Origin: Mycobacterium persicum | GTDB taxonomy: Bacteria > Actinomycetota > Actinomycetes > Mycobacteriales > Mycobacteriaceae | Direction: 5' to 3' | Assembly: GCF_002086675.1 (NCBI RefSeq) | Contig: NZ_MVIF01000049.1 | Location: forward strand, 1-39,939 | DNA: 39,939 nt | Shown: piece by piece, positions 27,124 through 35,453 of the stretch | Position numbering within the stretch: position 1 is the first letter of the stretch | Layout: the number at the start of each line of letters is the position of its first letter | Position numbers and translations under genes: made by a program | The notes under the pieces: model-generated | Database searches by the model: none | Seen by the model: only the letters and a program-made list of their open reading frames with translations | Told to the model about the DNA's origin: nothing

Positions 27124-29100
27124 TCATCGACGCATCCGGGAAAGTTCGCGAAGCATCGCGTTGTAGGCATCCAGGTCGTCGTCGGCGTAGTTGCTGTCCG
27201 CATGCCGGTCCTCACGGGTGGCGACACGCCGGTCCTGGCGCGCCCACTGCGCCACTAGCGCCACGATCACGATGACAATGGGCAGTTCGGTTGCACCCCA
27301 GGCAATTCCGCCGCCAAGATGCTGATCGGCGACAATACTCGGCAGCCAGGGAAGCGCAACCGACTGGTAAAATCCGCTGCCAATCGCCGATGACATGGTC
27401 ATCAACGCGATGCCGAAGAAGGCGTGAAATGGCATGACCGCGAACAGCAACCCGATCCGACCCGGATAGGGAAGCCGGCGTGGTCCCGGGTCGATACCGA
27501 TGATCGCCCAGTAAAAGAGGTACCCGACGATCAGGAAGTGGACGGCCATGAACTCGTGGCCCCAGTGATAGCGCACCAAAATGTCGAACAGCGGTGTGAA
27601 ATAAACGATGTACGGCGAGGCCACAAAGAGGATGAACGCGGTGATCGGATGCGACAAGAACGCTGTCACCCGCGAATGCAGCAGCCAGGTCAGCCACTCG
27701 CGGGGGCCGGGCGGCTGTCCGTCACCGGCTGCGGGCAATACCCGCAGCGCCAAGGTGACCGGGCCGCCCAACACCAGCAGCACCGGGACGAACATGTTCA
27801 GCGTCATGTGCTCGGCCATGTGGACGCTGAACATCGCCGACCCGTAGGCGCGCATGCCCGAGCTGCTGGTGAAAACCAGGACGATACAACCGATCAGCCA
27901 TGCCATCAATCTGCCGACGGGCCAGGCATTGCCGTTCATCCGCAGGCGCACGTAACCGACCACATAGCCGACGGCGAGCACCACGCCAAGTGTCCCGACC
28001 AGGCTGTCGAACCGCCACTCGGTGAGCAACGTGGCGACGTTCGGCGGCTCCGGCAGTTCGTACCCGAGAAAGACGTCCCACGCCGAGAACTGGTGGGTGA
28101 CATACCGCGGCGCGGTCTGAACCGCCATCGCGGCCACCGCAGCCATCACGGCCATCATGGCCACGGCGCCGGCGATACGGGCACCGCCGGAATCCCCGGG
28201 CCGGACGAATAAGCGCCAACAGTCCGATAACCACACCAGCGCTACCACCAGGCCCGCCGCCAGACCGAGGCGAGCAAAGTCCGAATCCAACGACCATCCC
28301 GGGATCAGCAGATACAGCAGCACCGCTCCGTAGGACAGGGTCAACGCTCCGCAGGCCACCTGCATCACCCGCACAGCCCGACCCGGCGGCGCGGTGGCCA
28401 CCGCAGTGGCCGTCTTCAGCCCGGTCAGCGCGGCAAGGGCCAACGTGAAGACAATCGCGGCGCTGGTGGTGTAGTCATGGTCCGGCCCCTGCCCCGCGTT
28501 ACCGGTGACCGCCGTCGCAACCGCGGCGATCACGGTGGGGATGAGCAACACGAAATGGCCGACCCATCGAGTGGTGAGCCGCAGCGTGACGGTGACCACC
28601 AACGCGCCGATCGCCGCCACGATCCATGCCCGTGCGACCTCAGAGGCGCCGACGGCGTCGAGCAGCGCTCCACCGCCCAACAGCTGCGACGGCGCCACAC
28701 CGGCATCGTGGGCGGCCTGAATGACCACCATCACCACCGCAAGCCCCAGCCAGGCAACGGATAAACGCTCTGCCACAAGGTGAATCCGGAATGCCGCCGC
28801 ATCGATCAAGCCGTCGTGCTCCGGGCGCGACCCGATGACGACGTACAACAAGGCACCCAGGCACACTGCGGTCGCCAACGACGCCAGAAAGTATCCGAGC
28901 GGCTCCGCGACGCAAAGCAACGCACCCGGATAGGGGTTACCCGCCGTGGCATAGCGGCGCGCTCCCGACGCCAGCCCGTAGCCAGCCAACACCCCCGAGA
29001 TTCCGATCAGACCAAGAAGCAGCCCGGCCAATGCCCACGAGATCGACCGCGGGGCCGGCGCCGCCGACGGCGAACGGTCAGCGGTCGCGTCGGTCTGCAC
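27124..29100 (-). CDS. CopD-CtaG fusion membrane protein (Rv0102-like)
   Basis: A 658-residue polytopic membrane protein (M. tuberculosis Rv0102 has 661). The N-terminal half contains CopD-like helices. The C-terminal half is a Caa3_CtaG domain, recognised by HMAEHMTLNMFVPVLLVLGG, the SHPITAFILFVASPYIVYFT segment and HWGHEFMAVHFLIVGYLFYW with clustered conserved His. CopD acts in copper uptake across the membrane. CtaG acts in copper delivery to cytochrome oxidase. The GTG start precedes QTDATADRSP; the ribosome site is poor. In H37Rv it adjoins ctpB; here an island lies between. Divergent from the Met-rich membrane protein that follows. Confidence 0.88.
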   Translation of the reverse strand: MQTDATADRSPSAAPAPRSISWALAGLLLGLIGISGVLAGYGLASGARRYATAGNPYPGALLCVAEPLGYFLASLATAVCLGALLYVVIGSRPEHDGLIDAAAFRIHLVAERLSVAWLGLAVVMVVIQAAHDAGVAPSQLLGGGALLDAVGASEVARAWIVAAIGALVVTVTLRLTTRWVGHFVLLIPTVIAAVATAVTGNAGQGPDHDYTTSAAIVFTLALAALTGLKTATAVATAPPGRAVRVMQVACGALTLSYGAVLLYLLIPGWSLDSDFARLGLAAGLVVALVWLSDCWRLFVRPGDSGGARIAGAVAMMAVMAAVAAMAVQTAPRYVTHQFSAWDVFLGYELPEPPNVATLLTEWRFDSLVGTLGVVLAVGYVVGYVRLRMNGNAWPVGRLMAWLIGCIVLVFTSSSGMRAYGSAMFSVHMAEHMTLNMFVPVLLVLGGPVTLALRVLPAAGDGQPPGPREWLTWLLHSRVTAFLSHPITAFILFVASPYIVYFTPLFDILVRYHWGHEFMAVHFLIVGYLFYWAIIGIDPGPRRLPYPGRIGLLFAVMPFHAFFGIALMTMSSAIGSGFYQSVALPWLPSIVADQHLGGGIAWGATELPIVIVIVALVAQWARQDRRVATREDRHADSNYADDDLDAYNAMLRELSRMRR

Positions 29101-29261
29101 CCCACGAGCTTACGACCCGATGTCGCACCGGGCGCCCGTTGCCCAGCCTTGGATTCGCCGGCCTCACCGACCGATGGCGGACCGCATATTCTTCGGAGGC
29201 TGTCGATACCGAGCCTGAAAGGACGTCATGACCTCCCCGCACCCCGGCGATCGAGCTCCAC

Positions 29262-29900
29262 ATGGTCGATGAACTGCTGCTTCGTTGGCTGGTGACCGGA
29301 CTTTTCATGCTGGGCGGCGCCAGCTACGTCGTCGCCGCGATCGGCCCGCGGCGACGGTGGGTCTACCTCGTCAGCAATGGGCTGCATCTGGTGATGGCGA
29401 TTGCGATGGTGGTGATGATTTGGCCCTGGGGTCTCCATGCGCCGACGACCGGACCCGCGGCCTTTTTTCTGCTGGCGGCCGGGTGGTTTATCGCGCTGAC
29501 CGCCGTCTCGGCCAAGACGATCGCACAGTGGACGGCCGGCGGCTACCACGCATTGATGATGCTCGCTATGACATGGATGTACGTCGTGATGAACGGTCAT
29601 CTGCTGCCCGGCAACCCGGTCACCCCCCACCAGGCATCGACGGCCAACTCGATGCCTGGCATGCAGATGTCTGCGATGCCCATGCCGGCGGACAGCATCC
29701 AGCCGGGATGGGTGGCCTCCGTCAACTGGTTGTGGTTCTTGGTCTTCACGGTCGCGGCGATCGTGTGGGCCGCCATCTCCATGGCCGGATGGCGGCGCGG
29801 TGGGACCGGCTGCACGCGCGACGTCCTGGCGCAGACCGGCCGGATATCGATGGCTCTGGCGATGGCTATCGTTTTCGCCGTCCTGCTCTTTGGTGGTTGA
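29262..29900 (+). CDS. DUF5134-like integral membrane protein with Met-rich loop
   Basis: A 212-residue membrane protein with about six hydrophobic segments (near 8-26, 34-54, 64-82, 95-112, 150-170 and 190-211). Between segments four and five is a loop MPGMQMSAMPMPAD (131-144), a methionine motif of the kind that binds Cu(I), together with His in HALMMLAM. It fits the actinobacterial DUF5134 family, whose function is unknown. Its position next to a CopD-CtaG gene supports a copper-related role by inference. ATG 29262 has only a weak ribosome site. Confidence 0.7.
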   Translation: MVDELLLRWLVTGLFMLGGASYVVAAIGPRRRWVYLVSNGLHLVMAIAMVVMIWPWGLHAPTTGPAAFFLLAAGWFIALTAVSAKTIAQWTAGGYHALMMLAMTWMYVVMNGHLLPGNPVTPHQASTANSMPGMQMSAMPMPADSIQPGWVASVNWLWFLVFTVAAIVWAAISMAGWRRGGTGCTRDVLAQTGRISMALAMAIVFAVLLFGG

Positions 29901-30025
29901 CCGGACTACACCGGCACTCGTGGCGCATCCGACAACTCCCATGGAACTTCTTGCGGCTCGCCGGCGACTACCTGCTTTGTGGATTGGGTTACCAGGTTCG
30001 CGTGTGAGCAAGGGCTTGTAGCTGG

Positions 30026-31132
30026 GTGATCGTCGCCGTCAAGAATCTCGTCGCTGAACGTGCCCGGTTGGTGTTCTCGGTGTTGGGAGTGGGGATCGCG
30101 GTCCTGTTGGTATTGGTGATCTCGGGCATCTTCGTGGGCACCACTAATCGGGTCACGACCTACATCGACCACTCCAGGGGAGCCGTGTGGGTGGTACAAC
30201 CCGGGGTATCGCAGATGTTCAAAGCGGTGTCGTGGTTACCCGGCGACGGCAGAAACCGCCTGCTGACCGTCCCCGGGGTGCAATCGGCGGATCCGCTGCT
30301 GGGATCACCGTCCGATTTTGTGCACAACGGCACCCACACCGCCTACTTCGTGCTGGGCTATGACATCCGGACCGGCGCGGGTGGCCCGTGGTCGCTGGCG
30401 CAGGGCCGCAACGTCGCGCGCTCCGGTGAGGTGGTGCTGGACCGGGTGCTGGCTACCAAGAACGGAATCCGCCTTGGCGACAAGGTTCGAATCGTCGACG
30501 AGAATTTCACCGTCGTCGGGCTGTCCAACCAGACCGCCGCGGTGACGAACTACTACGCGTTCATCTCGCTGCCGGACGCGGCGCGGCTGCTGCGGGCCGG
30601 AAATCGGGTGTCCTACTTCCTGGTTCGGCCCCGGGACGGTTACACCGCGGAGCAGGTCGCCGCCGCGATCCACCGGGACGTGGCGGGCATGGATGCGTTG
30701 CCCGCCGCGGCCTTTGCCGAAAAGAGCCGCGACATTGTCGTTTCCATGATCGGACGGCCGTTGAAGACGATGATCGCGATCGCGGTGTTGGTGGGTGTCG
30801 CGCTGGTGGGTTTGACCGTGCTGGCGGTGACCAATGAGCAGCTGCGCGATTTCGGGGTGCTGCGCGCCCTGGGGGTGCGCCCAATCCAGTTGTGCCGCAC
30901 AGTTCTTGCCCAGGCGGCGGTGATCGCCGGGCTGGGCTATCTGGCCGGCGCCGCCGTCGCCTACGGCGCGCAGTTCCTGATCGCCGACCGCCTGGGCGAC
31001 GTCACCGTCGAGATCACCCCCACCATGCTGGCCGCGATGGCCGCCGCCACCGCCGTCATGGCCCTCCTCGGATCACTGATCCCGGTGCGCCGTGTCGTGC
31101 GGATCGATCCCGTCACCGCCTTTAGACGCTGA
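30026..31132 (+). CDS. ABC transporter permease, FtsX/MacB/DevC type (copy 1)
   Basis: A 368-residue permease. One N-terminal transmembrane helix (LVFSVLGVGIAVLLVLVISG) is followed by a periplasmic MacB-like domain (~40-240) and three C-terminal FtsX helices starting at GRPLKTMIAIAVLVGVALVG, with the coupling segment LRALGVRPIQL. Such permeases export lipids, peptides or small molecules with a separate ATPase. The GTG start is ~13 bp after AGGG. The next gene is its ATPase. A second, nearly identical permease lies 4.3 kb downstream in the same operon; the two may form a heterodimer. The closest known H37Rv arrangement is Rv0072-Rv0073. Confidence 0.88.
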   Translation: MIVAVKNLVAERARLVFSVLGVGIAVLLVLVISGIFVGTTNRVTTYIDHSRGAVWVVQPGVSQMFKAVSWLPGDGRNRLLTVPGVQSADPLLGSPSDFVHNGTHTAYFVLGYDIRTGAGGPWSLAQGRNVARSGEVVLDRVLATKNGIRLGDKVRIVDENFTVVGLSNQTAAVTNYYAFISLPDAARLLRAGNRVSYFLVRPRDGYTAEQVAAAIHRDVAGMDALPAAAFAEKSRDIVVSMIGRPLKTMIAIAVLVGVALVGLTVLAVTNEQLRDFGVLRALGVRPIQLCRTVLAQAAVIAGLGYLAGAAVAYGAQFLIADRLGDVTVEITPTMLAAMAAATAVMALLGSLIPVRRVVRIDPVTAFRR

Positions 31133-31146
31133 CCCGAAGTGAGGAT
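30758..31146 (+). repeat. Near-identical 3' end of permease copy 1
   Basis: This segment matches 36182-36570 with only scattered differences. The first ~150 bp are identical, and so are the last ~65 bp. The match runs through the stop codon into the next gene's ribosome site (CCCGAAGTGAGGAT). The 5' two thirds of the two genes are clearly more diverged. Confidence 0.9.
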
Positions 31147-31150
31147 GCCC

Positions 31151-31912
31151 ATGCGCTGCCCGGTGTGCCATCACAACGCCTCGGCCCCCCGATGTGCTCA
31201 GTGCCGCAGGCCGATTCCGGAAGACACGTCGGGTCCGGTGCTGCGACTGAGTGATATCACCGTTGACTACGGCGACGGCGCGACGGCGGTGCACGCTCTG
31301 CAGGGCGTCGACCTATCCGTCCAACGTGGCGAAGTGGTCCTGGTGGTCGGGCCCTCCGGGGGCGGCAAGACCACCGCGCTGCTGGTGATGGGCCTGCTGC
31401 TGACCCCCGACGGCGGCTCGGTGCACATCTGTGGCCACGACGCCGGCCGGTTGTCCGAGCGCCGGCGTGCCGAGCTGCGGCTGGCCCGGCTGGGCTATCT
31501 GTTTCAGGACTACAACCTGTTGCAGTCACTGACCAGCGTCGAAAACATCGCGCTACCACTGCGTTACGCGGGTGTACGCAAAACCGTGGCGATCGCGCGG
31601 GCCCAGCAACTGCTCGACGAGCTGGATCTGGGGCATCGCGCGCAGCACCGCCCCGCGGCATTGTCCGGAGGCGAGAAACAGCGGGTGGCCGCGGCTCGTG
31701 CGCTGGCCATGGGCCCGGACGTGATTCTGGCCGACGAACCCACCGCCAACCTCGACTCGGCTACCGGAAAGAAGGTCAGCGCGCAACTGGCCGGCGCGGC
31801 CAAAGCCCAGGACTCCGCGGTGGTCATCGTGACCCACGACGCCCGCCTCGAAGACATCGCCGATCGAGTCCTGCACCTCGAAGACGGTCGACTACTGGCC
31901 GCCGCGACCTAG
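31151..31912 (+). CDS. ABC transporter ATPase with N-terminal zinc ribbon
   Basis: A 253-residue ATPase of the LolD/MacB/DevA class. Walker A GPSGGGKTT (67-75), Q-loop FQDYN (118-122), signature LSGGEKQ (171-177), Walker B VILADEP (191-197) and the switch His in VTHDAR are all present. Unusually, it begins with two Cys pairs, MRCPVC and RCAQC (Cys3, 6, 15, 18), a compact zinc ribbon before the nucleotide-binding domain. ATG 31151 has GAGG 6 bp upstream; ATG 31145 and GTG 31139 are alternatives. It should energise both FtsX-type permeases of the operon. Confidence 0.9.
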   Translation: MRCPVCHHNASAPRCAQCRRPIPEDTSGPVLRLSDITVDYGDGATAVHALQGVDLSVQRGEVVLVVGPSGGGKTTALLVMGLLLTPDGGSVHICGHDAGRLSERRRAELRLARLGYLFQDYNLLQSLTSVENIALPLRYAGVRKTVAIARAQQLLDELDLGHRAQHRPAALSGGEKQRVAAARALAMGPDVILADEPTANLDSATGKKVSAQLAGAAKAQDSAVVIVTHDARLEDIADRVLHLEDGRLLAAAT

Positions 31913-32012
31913 GAGCCGAACTCACAGCCCCCCAATGTTTCCCGAGACACCCGAAGCGAAAGGCAGCGGCCGCGCCGCTGATGGCAACACTCGACCGGAT
32001 TGGAGCGACTTC

Positions 32013-32675
32013 ATGACACTGACGATCGGCAGCACCGCCCCGGATTTCGAAGCGACGACTACCGAGGGACCGATCAAGTTCCACGAGTGGATCGGCGATA
32101 GCTGGGCAGTGCTGTTCTCCCATCCCCGCGACTTCACCCCGGTATGCACCACCGAACTCGGCTATCTGGCCACCATCAAGCCGGAATTCGACCGTCGCAA
32201 TGTGAAGATCATCGGGCTGTCCACCGACCCGCTCGACAGCCACGCCGCATGGTCGAAAGACATCGCATGCACCAGTGGTACGGCGCCCAATTACCCGCTG
32301 ATCGCCGACACCGACTACGCCGTATCCAAGGCATACGGGATGTTGCCCGCCAACATCGCGGGCGACCCCAGCGAACACCCGCCCGCCGAACTTGCCACCC
32401 TACGAAACATATTCGTCATCGACCCGAACAAGACGATCATGCTGGTGATGATCTACCCCATGACGACCGGCCGAAACTTCGACGAGGTGCTGCGGGCGAT
32501 CGACTCACTTCGGCTGTTGAACAACGGGTTGGCTACCCCGGCCCAGTGGCGGCAGGGCGACGACGTGATCATCGCTCCCTGGATCTCCGACGAGCAGGCT
32601 CGCCACACCTATCCCGACGGCTGGCAGGGCCCGCTTCCTTACCTGCGTTACGTTCCAAGCCCCCAAGGGCTTTAG
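32013..32675 (+). CDS. 1-Cys peroxiredoxin (Prx6 type)
   Basis: A 220-residue peroxiredoxin beginning MTLTIGSTAPDFEATTTEGP. The peroxidatic Cys45 is in the motif FTPVCTTELG, and the long C-terminal domain of Prx6-type enzymes is present (TGRNFDEVLRAIDSLRLL, WRQGDDVIIAPW). No resolving Cys of the 2-Cys type is seen. It reduces peroxides in the cytosol. ATG 32013 has GGAG 8 bp upstream; the upstream codons are not conserved-looking. The 100-bp gap before it could hold an internal promoter. In this operon it may protect sulfur chemistry from oxidation (inference). Confidence 0.9.
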   Translation: MTLTIGSTAPDFEATTTEGPIKFHEWIGDSWAVLFSHPRDFTPVCTTELGYLATIKPEFDRRNVKIIGLSTDPLDSHAAWSKDIACTSGTAPNYPLIADTDYAVSKAYGMLPANIAGDPSEHPPAELATLRNIFVIDPNKTIMLVMIYPMTTGRNFDEVLRAIDSLRLLNNGLATPAQWRQGDDVIIAPWISDEQARHTYPDGWQGPLPYLRYVPSPQGL

Positions 32676-32704
32676 GTCTGGCTGGGGGGCTGAAGGAGAA
32701 GGTC

Positions 32705-33850
32705 GTGGATTTAGTCACCATGCTGGGCATGCCTGGTGATGCGTTGCGCGCACCGGCCGCCGAGACGCGCACGTCGCTCACCGACGTGCTGCGCAAGGCA
32801 TTTGAATATCACTTTCAGCGCAACGGCTTCTATCGCGCGCAGTGCGACGCCGCGGGGGTGACGCCGGCCGACATCCGCGACTACGACGACCTACACCGGA
32901 TCCCGCTGCTGCCGGTCGGCATGTTCAAACAAACCGGTGCCCACGTTCTGCTGACGTCGGGCCTACAAGACATCGAGATGGAGATCCGGTCTACGGGCAC
33001 CGGCGGAGTGCCGTCGGTCGCTCGCCGGGATACGTTGACCGTGACCCGGGCATCGGTGGGGCTTTTGGGCTGTTATCGCGACTTCTTCGGCATTTCCCAT
33101 GGCGCGGGACTGTTCCTCTGCCCGTCGACGGCCGAGGTGCCCGAAATGGGCATGGTCAAGGTGTTCAATCTGCTCACCGGGCTGCTGGACGATCACAGCT
33201 ACCTCGTCCGCGACTACTCGTTTCGCCCCGATGAGGCGTTGGCCCGGCTGCGCCACTGGGACGGCAAGATGACCAGGCACATCGTCGGCCCCCCGTTCAT
33301 CGTCGCCCGCTTCATGAGATACCTGGAATTGGAGGCGATTTCACTGACCCTGGACCCCGAATCGCTGATCATCATGCTCGGCGGCTGGAAGCAATACACC
33401 GGACGCTCGATCAGCCGTGCGGAGTTCAACGACAAGGCCGAACGGTTGCTGGGTATCGACCGGACCCGGATCCGCGACATGTACGGAATGATCGAATCCA
33501 ACATGCTGGCCATCGAGTGCGAGCACCAACGCAAACACGTCCCACCGTGGTGCTATCTGTCCATCCGCGACATCACCGACCCCACAACCGAACTCGGGAC
33601 CGGAAAGACCGGTGGTATCGCGATCCTGGACGCACTCAACACGGCCTATCCCGGCTTTCTGCTATCCGACGACGTCGGCGAGGTCGACGAAGGCACCTGC
33701 CCCTGCGGCCGAACCGGCCAAACCGTGCAATTCCGCCGCCGCCGGCATGGGGCCGAATTGGGTTGCTGCGCCGTCAGTATCGAGAAGTACCTGGATTCCC
33801 GCGAGGTGGTCGCCGAATGCGAACTCGCCCAGACAAGCCGGGGGGGATAA
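32705..33850 (+). CDS. LuxE-type acyl-protein synthetase
   Basis: A 381-residue adenylate-forming enzyme of the LuxE (PF04443) family. Visible features are IPLLPVGMFKQTGAHVL, the nucleotide-binding STGTGGVPS, LIIMLGGWKQYTGRSISR and MYGMIESNM in the core, and a C-terminal CPCGRTGQTV. LuxE activates a fatty acid as acyl-AMP and moves it to a protein thiol. The GTG start is preceded by GGAGAAGG. NifU, cysteine desulfurase, ACP and FAAL genes follow closely, so it may load an acyl group within the same pathway. PaaK-like CoA ligase is the alternative. Confidence 0.85.
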   Translation: MDLVTMLGMPGDALRAPAAETRTSLTDVLRKAFEYHFQRNGFYRAQCDAAGVTPADIRDYDDLHRIPLLPVGMFKQTGAHVLLTSGLQDIEMEIRSTGTGGVPSVARRDTLTVTRASVGLLGCYRDFFGISHGAGLFLCPSTAEVPEMGMVKVFNLLTGLLDDHSYLVRDYSFRPDEALARLRHWDGKMTRHIVGPPFIVARFMRYLELEAISLTLDPESLIIMLGGWKQYTGRSISRAEFNDKAERLLGIDRTRIRDMYGMIESNMLAIECEHQRKHVPPWCYLSIRDITDPTTELGTGKTGGIAILDALNTAYPGFLLSDDVGEVDEGTCPCGRTGQTVQFRRRRHGAELGCCAVSIEKYLDSREVVAECELAQTSRGG

Positions 33851-33853
33851 ACG

Positions 33854-34252
33854 ATGCCGCGATACAGCCCCACGGTGGTCGATCACTTCACCAACCCCCG
33901 CAACTGCGGGCGGCTCGCGAACCCTGACGTCTGCGCCTTCGTCGGCAACCCAGTGTGCGGCGACCAGATTTTGCTCACCGTACGCGTCGAGGCGGACGCT
34001 GTCAGTGAGGTTGCGTTCGAGGCGTATGGCTGTTCTGCTTCGCTTGCTGTCGGATCCATCCTGACCGAGCGCCTCGGCGGCATGACGATCTCTGACATTG
34101 CCGCCCTGGACGCCGCACGAATTCTGCAATGGTCGGGCGGGCTCGGACCTGACCAACAACACGTCGCAGTGCTGGGTGCCGACGTGGCCCACCGGCTCGC
34201 CGACAACTACCGCAAGGGAATTCACGACGATGGCACCTGTTTCGCCGGTTGA
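33854..34252 (+). CDS. NifU/IscU-like scaffold lacking the third cysteine
   Basis: A 132-residue IscU-fold protein. It keeps the first two cluster ligands (Cys35 in NPVCGD with Asp37; Cys60 in YGCSAS). The usual HC pair of the third ligand reads His103-Val104 (QQHVAVLGADVA), so the third Cys is replaced. A further Cys lies near the C-terminus (GTCFAG). IscU proteins take sulfur from a cysteine desulfurase and build Fe-S clusters. Without the third Cys this one may instead relay sulfur or hold an altered cluster. It starts 3 bp after the luxE stop and overlaps the desulfurase gene by 23 bp. Confidence 0.85.
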   Translation: MPRYSPTVVDHFTNPRNCGRLANPDVCAFVGNPVCGDQILLTVRVEADAVSEVAFEAYGCSASLAVGSILTERLGGMTISDIAALDAARILQWSGGLGPDQQHVAVLGADVAHRLADNYRKGIHDDGTCFAG

Positions 34253-35453
34253 CGGCCGGGCGGTCGTGTCCGCATTGCCGATCCACCCGGGTACCGATGG
34301 GGTTGACGGCCTCTACTTGGACTATGCGGCCACGGCGCCATTACATCCGGCTGCGGCCCGGGCTGTCCACGCCGGCCAACAGCTGCTGGGCAATCCGTCG
34401 AGCGGCCACGCGGCGGGGCGCGCGGCCGCCGACGCGCTGCGCGACGCGCGCCACTCGATTGCCCGGCTCCTGGGGGCGACTCCCCACGAGGTGGTGCTGA
34501 CTTCCGGTGGTAGCGAAGCGAATGCGCTCGCATTATGGGGAACGTTCGCCGCCCACGGGTTCACCGGTCACCTGGTGACCACCTCGATCGAACACTCGTC
34601 CGTCCTCGAAAACGCCCGCACACTCGAAGAATTGGGCGTCGCGGTGACGATCGTCGATCCCGGGCCCGGTGGTCATGTCGAGGCGGCGGCGGTCGCGGCC
34701 GCGATGCGCCCCGACACGGCGCTGGTATCGGTGATGCACGCCAACAACGAAACCGGCGCCATCCAGCCGGTGCGCGAGATCGCGGCGCTGGCCGCCCACG
34801 CCGGTGCGGCTTTTCACATGGATGCCGTGCACACCGCCGGCAAGCTCAGCCTCGACGCGGTAGACGCGTCGCTGATCTCGGTGTCGGCGCACAAGTTCGG
34901 TGGCCCGCGCGGGGTGGGTGCACTGGCCGTCCGCAACGGGCACCGACTGGTGCCGATGGTGCGCGGCGGGCCGCAGGAGAACCGGTTGCGCGCCGGGACC
35001 GAGAATGTCGCCGGGGCCATGGGAATGGCTGCCGCCGTTGAGGTCTGCCTGCGGCGCAGGTCGTTGGGCCACCGGTTGGGCATGCGCGAGCGTCGTGAGC
35101 AATTGATCCTGGGCCTGGCCGACGCCGGGGGTGTGCATGTCAACAGCACCGAACCGGTGCTGGAGGAGACGATCAGTGTGCGATTCGACGGCGTCCGCGC
35201 CGACACCCTGGCCGATGCGCTGGATATGCAGGGCATCTACGTTTCGACCGGGTCGGCCTGCCACGCCGGACACGACGCCGTGTCGTACGTGCTGACCGCG
35301 ATGGGATTGACCGAACCGACCGCACGATCCACCGTACGGTTCTCCCTGGGTCCCGAGGTGACGCCCGACGACATCGACCGTGTGGTGTCGGTCACGACGC
35401 ACGCGGTCCAGCGGTTGCGCGGCATCGCCGGTAAGACAGGAGATCGTCAGTGA
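34230..35453 (+). CDS. Cysteine desulfurase (IscS/NifS type)
   Basis: A 407-residue PLP enzyme: LYLDYAATAPLHPAA at the N-terminus, GGSEAN at 93-98, NNETGAIQPV at ~172, PLP-lysine Lys222 in SAHKFGGPRGVG, and catalytic Cys345 in STGSACHAGHD. It converts cysteine to alanine and a protein-bound persulfide. About 25 extra N-terminal residues precede the conserved start. ATG 34230 lies inside the end of the NifU-like gene, with AAGGGA 10 bp upstream. It is an extra copy beside a degenerate scaffold rather than part of a full isc/suf set, which argues for a dedicated sulfur donor. Its stop overlaps the GTG of the second permease. Confidence 0.9.
   Translation: MAPVSPVDGRAVVSALPIHPGTDGVDGLYLDYAATAPLHPAAARAVHAGQQLLGNPSSGHAAGRAAADALRDARHSIARLLGATPHEVVLTSGGSEANALALWGTFAAHGFTGHLVTTSIEHSSVLENARTLEELGVAVTIVDPGPGGHVEAAAVAAAMRPDTALVSVMHANNETGAIQPVREIAALAAHAGAAFHMDAVHTAGKLSLDAVDASLISVSAHKFGGPRGVGALAVRNGHRLVPMVRGGPQENRLRAGTENVAGAMGMAAAVEVCLRRRSLGHRLGMRERREQLILGLADAGGVHVNSTEPVLEETISVRFDGVRADTLADALDMQGIYVSTGSACHAGHDAVSYVLTAMGLTEPTARSTVRFSLGPEVTPDDIDRVVSVTTHAVQRLRGIAGKTGDRQ

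Noticed and set aside
29941..30021. 26-codon ORF MELLAARRRLPALW... before the first permease as a leader peptide
   Set aside because: There is no ribosome site before its ATG and no recognised motif. The 125-bp gap is better treated as 5' leader or promoter.
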